This document shows positions 5,941-10,913 of a DNA stretch of 10,913 nt, piece by piece. Both the position numbers and the translations under genes were made by a program. Position 1 is the first letter of the stretch. Each line of letters begins with the position of its first letter. Source of the stretch: a bacterium (GTDB taxonomy: Bacteria; DYJV01; JALVYZ01); the NCBI GenBank assembly GCA_027037705.1, contig JALVYZ010000247.1, positions 1 through 10,913 on the forward strand, written 5' to 3'. The notes below the pieces were generated by a model, which was given only the letters and a program-made list of their open reading frames with translations, was not told the origin of the DNA and did no database searches.

Positions 5941-8625
5941 TTATGCCTTCTCAATCCTCACTGCACAAACTTTATATTCTGGAATTTTTGCTACTGGATC
6001 TAATGCATGTAATGTTAAAACATTAATTGCTGCTTCACTAAAATGGAAACATCCAAAAACAACACCTTTTGAAACTCTATCTGAAATCATAGCCTTAGTT
6101 TTAACTTCACCTCTCCTTGATTTAACAATAATTTCATCTCCATCATTAATACCAAGCTGTTTAGCATCTTCAGGATTTATCTCCAATCTTGGTTCTGGAG
6201 AATAATAATTTAATGCTCTTGCTCTTCTTGTCATTGTAGCTGTATGGAAATGCTCATATCTCCTACCCGTTGTTAGAATAAATGGATATTCTTCATCTGG
6301 TTGTTCAACAGGTGGTTTATTTTCTATAGGAGTAAGCAACCCTTTTCCTCTTGCAATTTTCCCCACATGAAGTATGGGAGTACCTGGATGCTCTTCATCT
6401 GGGCATGGCCAGCAAACGCCATCATTTTCTTCAATCCTTTTATATGTAATTCCAGCATATTGAGGTGTGACTTTTCTTATCTCTTCAAAAACATCTTCTG
6501 GATTATTTGAATATTTTACTCCAAATTTTTCAGCTAACATACTTAATATTGTTAAATCATCTTTTGCTTCTCCTGGAGGATTTACTGCTTTTCTAACTCT
6601 TTGAACCCTTCTTTCTGTATTTGTAAATGTTCCATCTTTTTCAGCAAAACATGCTCCTGGTAAAACTACATCTGCATATTGTGCAGTCTCAGTCATAAAA
6701 ATATCTTGAACAACTATAAAATCCAATTTTTCAATACATTTCTTTAAATGATTTAAATCTGGATCACTTACAAGTGGATTTTCTCCCATTATGTAAAGAG
6801 CTTTTAATTTACCTTCTTCTACTAAATTAGGAATCTCTGTTAAAGGTGCTCCTTTATTTATATTGCAACTTGCTCCCCACTCTGAAGAGAATTTTTTACA
6901 ATTTTCTTCATTATCAACAGGCTGATAACCTGGATAAACATTTGGGAGGCCACCCATATCGCATGCACCTTGAACATTATTCTGTCCTCTTAATGGGTTA
7001 ACTCCTGCACCCTCTTTTCCAATATTACCTGTAATCATTGCAAGGTTTGCAAGTGATTTTACATTATCAGTCCCATTGGAGTGTTGAGTAATTCCCATTG
7101 CATAAAGGATAGATGCTGCTTTTGCTTCACCATAAATTTTAGCAGCTTTTTCTAACTTCTCAGCTGGAATTCCAGTTATCTCTTCAACATATTCTGGCGT
7201 ATACCTCTCAACAACTTTTTTTAATTCCTCAAAACCTTCAGTATGTTCATTTATAAATTCTTCATCATGAAGATTGTTGTTAATGATTACATTCATAAAT
7301 CCATTTATCCATGCAACATTGTTACCTGGCTTTGGTTGCAACCAAATTTCTGCATAATCTACAAGGTCTATTCTTTTAGGATCAACAACAATTAATTTAG
7401 CACCATTTTTCATTACTGCTTCCCGAACATAGTTAGCAATAACTGGATGACACTCAGAGGTATTTGATCCTGTAACAAGAATAACCTCTGCTTTTAATGT
7501 CATATCTTCAATTGAGTTTGTCATTGCGCCACTACCTAATACTGTAGCCAGACCGGCTACTGTTGAGGAATGTCAGAGACGGGCACAATGATCTATATTG
7601 TTAGTACCAATTACACTTCTAAAAAACTTCTGAAAAGTATAATTTTCTTCATTTGTTGCTCTTGCACTTGTTAAACCATAAATTGAATCTGGCCCATATT
7701 TTTCTTTTATTTCAGTTAATTTATCTTTAATCAATGTTAATGCTTCATCCCATGAAGCTTCAACAAAATCACCATTCTTTTTAATTAATGGTTTTGTTAA
7801 TCTATCTTCACTATGAATAAATTCATATCCAAATCTACCTTTGATACATAAAGAACCTTTATTTGGTCCTACGCCATTTTTTGAGGTCACTTTTATAACT
7901 TTGTTTTCATAAACATTTAGCTCTAACTGACAACCAACTCCACAGTATCCACAAGTTGTTTGAACTCTATTGTAAGTCCATAATCTTCCCTTAATGTTAC
8001 AAAGTTTATCTGTTAATGCTCCTGTTGGACATACAAATAAACACTCTCCACAAGATTTACAAGCTTCTTCATCAACTACAGCTACTCTTGCATCCCAACC
8101 TTTTCCCACAATATCAATAGCCTGTCTTCCTGTTATTTCTCTACAAGCAGTTATACATCTTAAGCACATTATACAACGATCAGCCCATTGTCTTATAAAA
8201 GGAGTTGCATATTCAGGTAAACCTTTATTAGGTAACTTTTCCTGAAATTCTACTTTATCTATTTGAAATTCATAAACTAAATCTTGTAAATCACACTCAC
8301 CACCTTTATCACAAATAGGGCAATCAAGTGGATGGTTTAAAAGCATTAATTTTAAAGCATTTCTTCTTATTTCAAATAATAAATCTGAATCAGTTATAAC
8401 TTCTATATCCTCTTCAACAGGAGTCATACAAGCTGGAACAGGATGGTCATAATCTTTAACTTCTACCATACACATTCTACATGAACCAATTGGAGTAAGT
8501 CTTTCATGATAGCACATTGTTGGAATTCTAATTCCTAATTTTTTTGCAGCTTGTAAAATTGTGGTTCCTCTTGGAACCTCTACTTCCTGTCCATCAATTT
8601 TTAATTTTACCAATTCTTCACTCAT
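5941..8625 (-). CDS. fdhA: Selenocysteine-containing formate dehydrogenase alpha subunit (Mo/W-bisPGD), in NuoG position
   Basis: Predicted reversible formate/CO2 oxidoreductase, 894 residues when the in-frame TGA at 7573-7575 is read as selenocysteine 351. A NuoG-like iron-sulfur region comes first: 2Fe-2S Cys38, 49, 52, 66; His98 with Cys102, 105, 111; then a double ferredoxin (Cys151, 154, 157, 161 and 189, 192, 195, 199). True NuoG proteins have lost part of that second motif. The molybdopterin domain follows: Cys225, 228, 232, 260 for a 4Fe-4S cluster, Lys262, then the active-site block NNIDHCARL-U351-HSSTVAGLA. C-terminal dinucleotide-binding motifs include GRRYEHFHTATMTRR and ALDPVAKIPEYKVCAVRIEKA. 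Length matches clostridial and Moorella-type FdhA (about 890-900). The ATG at 8625 has AAAGGAG. It lies 20 bases after the NuoF/GltD fusion. Without Sec decoding it would be misread as two genes, 8625-7573 and 7524-5941. Confidence 0.95.
7541..7575 (-). promoter_or_regulatory. Bacterial SECIS element with UGA selenocysteine codon of fdhA
   Basis: In the mRNA the UGA codon is followed after 12 bases by GUAGCC-GGUCU-GGCUAC. This is a perfect six-base-pair stem (7555-7560 with 7544-7549) with a five-base loop (7550-7554), extended by two more pairs beyond an A-A mismatch. E. coli fdhF has the same GGUCU loop, and there too it begins 18 bases after UGA. The loop is the known SelB contact. The coding frame stays open across it and encodes the conserved HSSTVAGLA block. 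Confidence 0.93.
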
Positions 8626-8645
8626 TGAAATTACTCCTTTTTAGA

Positions 8646-10595
8646 TTAGTAACCTATCATTCCAACTCTATAACATTTAAGACATCTATCTGCTTCTGCT
8701 CTTGCTTCAGGGATAGTATAACCTTGAGTGTATTCTACAAAAGATGTTTTTCTCTCTTCAGGAGGCATATGTTTAATTGGAACTCTTGGTCTTCCATCAA
8801 TTATTCCAATATTTTCAGCTGGATCAAATACCTTGATTTTGCTAAAATAATCTTCAAATTTTTCTTCTAATGAAGGCGCTACTTCTTCACCTTTTAAATA
8901 TTTATCTACTCTATCAGCTGCTCTTCTTCCTCCTGCACATGCTCTAATCAAAGCATCTGGACTTGTTACAACATCTCCAGCAGCAAATACTCCTTTTTTT
9001 GAAGTCATGCATGTTTCTGTATCAATAACAATTGTATTTTTTCTTGTAACTTCAATTCCTTCTTCACCTTCTAAAACACTTAAATCAATTGCCTGTCCAA
9101 TAGCAGGGACAACAATATCGCATTCAAGGAAGAACTCACTACCTTCAATTGGAACTGGTCTTCTTCTTCCAGACTCATCAGGTTCACCAAGCTCCATTTT
9201 TATAAGTTCAATGCCAACAACTTTTCCATCTTTTCCAATGATTTTTGTTGGATTAGTTAAATACATAAATTTTACACCTTCTTCTTCAGCCTCCTCAATC
9301 TCTTCAATATTTGCTGGCATTTCACTTCTTGTTCTTCTATAAACTAAAATTACTTCATCCTTTCCCAGTCTTAAAGAGCATCTTACACAATCCATTGCAA
9401 CATTTCCACCACCAACTACTACTACTCTTTTCCCTTCTGGGTACGGATCTTTACCATTATTTATATCAAGGAGGTATTGTACTCCAGGGATAAATCCTTT
9501 ATATCCTGCATCTTCACCTTCTACTCCCATTCTACTTGAAGAGTGAGCCCCAATTGAAATTATTATTGAATCAAAATCTCTCTCAAGTTCAGAAAATTTA
9601 ATATCTTTACCAACATAAGTATTATAAGCAATTTCAACCCCAAGAGATTGAATTGCCTCTGTTTCCTTTTTTATTATATCTCTTGGCAATCTATAATCTG
9701 GAATACCAACTGCAGCCATTCCTCCAGGTTCACCTAATCTTTCAAAAATTTTGACTTTGTATCCTCTCAATGCAAGATGATACGCTGCTGTTAACCCAGC
9801 AGGACCTGCTCCTATTATTGCAACTCTTTTATCTTTTGGTCCTTCTAAAGGAGTAAATTTTGCAACACCTTTTTTATTTAATTCAAAATCAGCTACAAAT
9901 CTCTTTAGATGTTTAATTGCTATTGGACCATCAAGCAACATTCTTCTACAATTATCCTCACAAGGTTTTACGCAAACTCTTCCAACAATACCTGGAAGTG
10001 GCAATCTTGTTCTAATTAAATCAAGTGAATCCTGAAATCTCCCTTCTCTAATTGCTTCAACATATTGAGGAATTGGCAAATGGATAGGACAAGCATCCAT
10101 GCAAGGTGCTGTTAATTGAGACATATAATTTAAATTGCTCTTTTTAACAATACCATTGACAGCATTTTTGAAATCATCTTCAAAATATTCAAGTGCATCT
10201 AAAATTGGTTTTGTAACAGTTTGACCTAAATTACATCTTGAACCTTCTTTTATTGAAACACTTAACTTCTTAACAATTTCAAGTTCACTTTCTCTTGCTT
10301 CTCCTTCTACCAATTTCTTCAATATATCAGCTAAAACTTTAGTCCCAATTCTACATAAAAAACATTTTCCACAAGAATGTTTTTGAGCCTCTTCCATATA
10401 TTTCCAGCAAGCTTCTACTATAGATACTCCTTCTTCTTTCAAAACAATTCCATTCCAGCCTACAAAAATCTTTATATCTTTTCCATCGAAGTTATCAGGA
10501 ATATTTAAATTTTCTGGGACCTGATATTCAGATTCGCTTTTACCTCTATTGTCAATAACTTCTTCAGTCCATGAACTAAAGACCACTTTAGCCAT
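8646..10595 (-). CDS. Fusion of NuoF 4Fe-4S tail with GltD-like FAD/NAD(P)H oxidoreductase
   Basis: This is a predicted electron-input or exchange flavoprotein of the complex, 649 residues. Residues about 40-140 resemble only the C-terminal domain of NuoF: SCGKCFLCRIGT (Cys75, 78, 81) with Cys121 in SRCNLGQTV, the ligands of the N3-type cluster. The FMN- and NADH-binding part of NuoF is missing. From about 155 the protein is like the glutamate synthase small subunit and NfnB: Fe-S cysteines 165, 169, 208, 212 and 216 (GRVCVKPCEDNC), the FAD motif GAGPAGLTAA at 262-271, the second dinucleotide motif GGGNVAMDC at 395-403, YRRTRSEMPA at 419-428 (often seen with NADPH), and the FAD-closing AAGDVVTSPDAL at 538-549. 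The tail ends with Cys638 and Cys641. The ATG at 10595 has AGGAG. The gene sits between nuoD and fdhA, where nuoE and nuoF normally lie. Its actual nucleotide substrate is inference. Confidence 0.9.
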   Translation of the reverse strand: MAKVVFSSWTEEVIDNRGKSESEYQVPENLNIPDNFDGKDIKIFVGWNGIVLKEEGVSIVEACWKYMEEAQKHSCGKCFLCRIGTKVLADILKKLVEGEARESELEIVKKLSVSIKEGSRCNLGQTVTKPILDALEYFEDDFKNAVNGIVKKSNLNYMSQLTAPCMDACPIHLPIPQYVEAIREGRFQDSLDLIRTRLPLPGIVGRVCVKPCEDNCRRMLLDGPIAIKHLKRFVADFELNKKGVAKFTPLEGPKDKRVAIIGAGPAGLTAAYHLALRGYKVKIFERLGEPGGMAAVGIPDYRLPRDIIKKETEAIQSLGVEIAYNTYVGKDIKFSELERDFDSIIISIGAHSSSRMGVEGEDAGYKGFIPGVQYLLDINNGKDPYPEGKRVVVVGGGNVAMDCVRCSLRLGKDEVILVYRRTRSEMPANIEEIEEAEEEGVKFMYLTNPTKIIGKDGKVVGIELIKMELGEPDESGRRRPVPIEGSEFFLECDIVVPAIGQAIDLSVLEGEEGIEVTRKNTIVIDTETCMTSKKGVFAAGDVVTSPDALIRACAGGRRAADRVDKYLKGEEVAPSLEEKFEDYFSKIKVFDPAENIGIIDGRPRVPIKHMPPEERKTSFVEYTQGYTIPEARAEADRCLKCYRVGMIGY

Positions 10596-10614
10596 CTGTT
10601 TTCTCCTACCTTTT

Positions 10615-10913
10615 TTATCTGTCTATTTCACCTAAAACTATATCTAAACCGCCAATTGCGGTAATTATATCAGATAACATATATCCTTCTGTCATCGCAG
10701 GTAATGCACTTACATGAATGTAACATGGTGATTTTATTTTTAATCTAAATGGCTTATTCCCTCCATCACTATAAAGATAAAATCCAAGCTCACCTTTTGA
10801 ACCTTCTACTGATTGATAAACTTCCCCTTTAGGGGCATTAAAACCAGAAGTAGCAAATTTAAATCTTCTAATTAATGCATCAATATCTGTTCTAACTTTT
10901 TCTTGAGGTGGAT
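10615..10913 (-). CDS. nuoD: NADH-quinone oxidoreductase subunit D (NuoD), C-terminal part, 5' end cut by window edge
   Basis: This is the peripheral-arm subunit of complex I that, with NuoB and NuoH, forms the quinone reduction site; it is homologous to the large subunit of NiFe hydrogenases. Only the last 98 residues are visible. They match the family well: PKGEVYQSVEGSKGELGFY, then DGGNKPFRLKIKSP, and the ending LSDIITAIGGLDIVLGEIDR followed by TAA at 10617-10615. The short gap of 19 bases to the NuoF/GltD fusion gene indicates the same operon. The family is about 390-420 residues, so the rest, and probably nuoA, nuoB and nuoC, lie to the right of the window. Confidence 0.95.
   Translation of the reverse strand, partial: PPQEKVRTDIDALIRRFKFATSGFNAPKGEVYQSVEGSKGELGFYLYSDGGNKPFRLKIKSPCYIHVSALPAMTEGYMLSDIITAIGGLDIVLGEIDR

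Noticed and set aside
7573-7575. Possible nonsense mutation splitting a formate dehydrogenase or nuoG pseudogene
   Set aside because: The TGA falls exactly at the selenocysteine position, the frame continues unchanged, a SECIS-type hairpin follows, and the downstream half is fully conserved.
8544-9493. Plus-strand open frames such as 8544-8870, 9007-9342 and 9311-9493
   Set aside because: They lie antisense to well-supported genes, lack ribosome sites and recognisable domains, and have the biased composition expected of shadow frames.

Overview
The window is a single, tightly packed block of genes on the minus strand. It covers most of a respiratory complex I (nuo) operon. Transcription runs from the right edge to the left edge: nuoD (3' end only), a fusion of the NuoF iron-sulfur tail with a GltD-like flavoprotein, a selenocysteine-containing formate dehydrogenase alpha subunit in the place of nuoG, then nuoH, nuoI, nuoJ, nuoK, nuoL and nuoM (cut by the left edge). 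Every complete gene has a clear Shine-Dalgarno sequence. Most junctions are only 5-21 bases long. No gene-free stretch exceeds about 135 bases, and I see no gene on the plus strand.

The DNA is AT-rich (about one third G+C by eye), with AGA arginine and ATA isoleucine codons common. Together with the selenoprotein formate dehydrogenase and an oxygen-sensitive flavin/iron-sulfur input module, this suggests an anaerobic bacterium. It could be a thermophilic or sulfate-reducing type such as Nitrospirota or Thermodesulfobacteriota, but that assignment is a weak inference.

The membrane arm (NuoH, J, K, L, M) looks fully conventional, and the known proton-channel glutamates and lysines are all present. 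The input arm is not conventional. No nuoE lies between nuoD and the formate dehydrogenase gene, and the FMN/NADH-binding part of NuoF is absent. Only the NuoF 4Fe-4S tail remains, fused to an FAD/NAD(P)H oxidoreductase of the glutamate-synthase small-subunit type. NuoG is replaced by a catalytic-looking formate dehydrogenase. Its active-site codon is an in-frame TGA at 7573-7575, followed by a hairpin with the same GGUCU loop and the same 18-base spacing as E. coli fdhF, so what first looks like two genes (8625-7573 and 7524-5941) is one 894-residue selenoprotein.

Read together, the cluster predicts a complex I variant that takes electrons from formate, and perhaps exchanges them with NAD(P)H through the fusion protein. 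These would pass through the FdhA and NuoI clusters to quinone while ions are pumped; the reverse direction is also possible. Two junctions break the tight packing, fdhA-nuoH (134 bases) and nuoI-nuoJ (113 bases). Both hold tandem and inverted repeats that share a GAAGGTGGAAG-type motif placed at, or within a few bases of, a stop codon.
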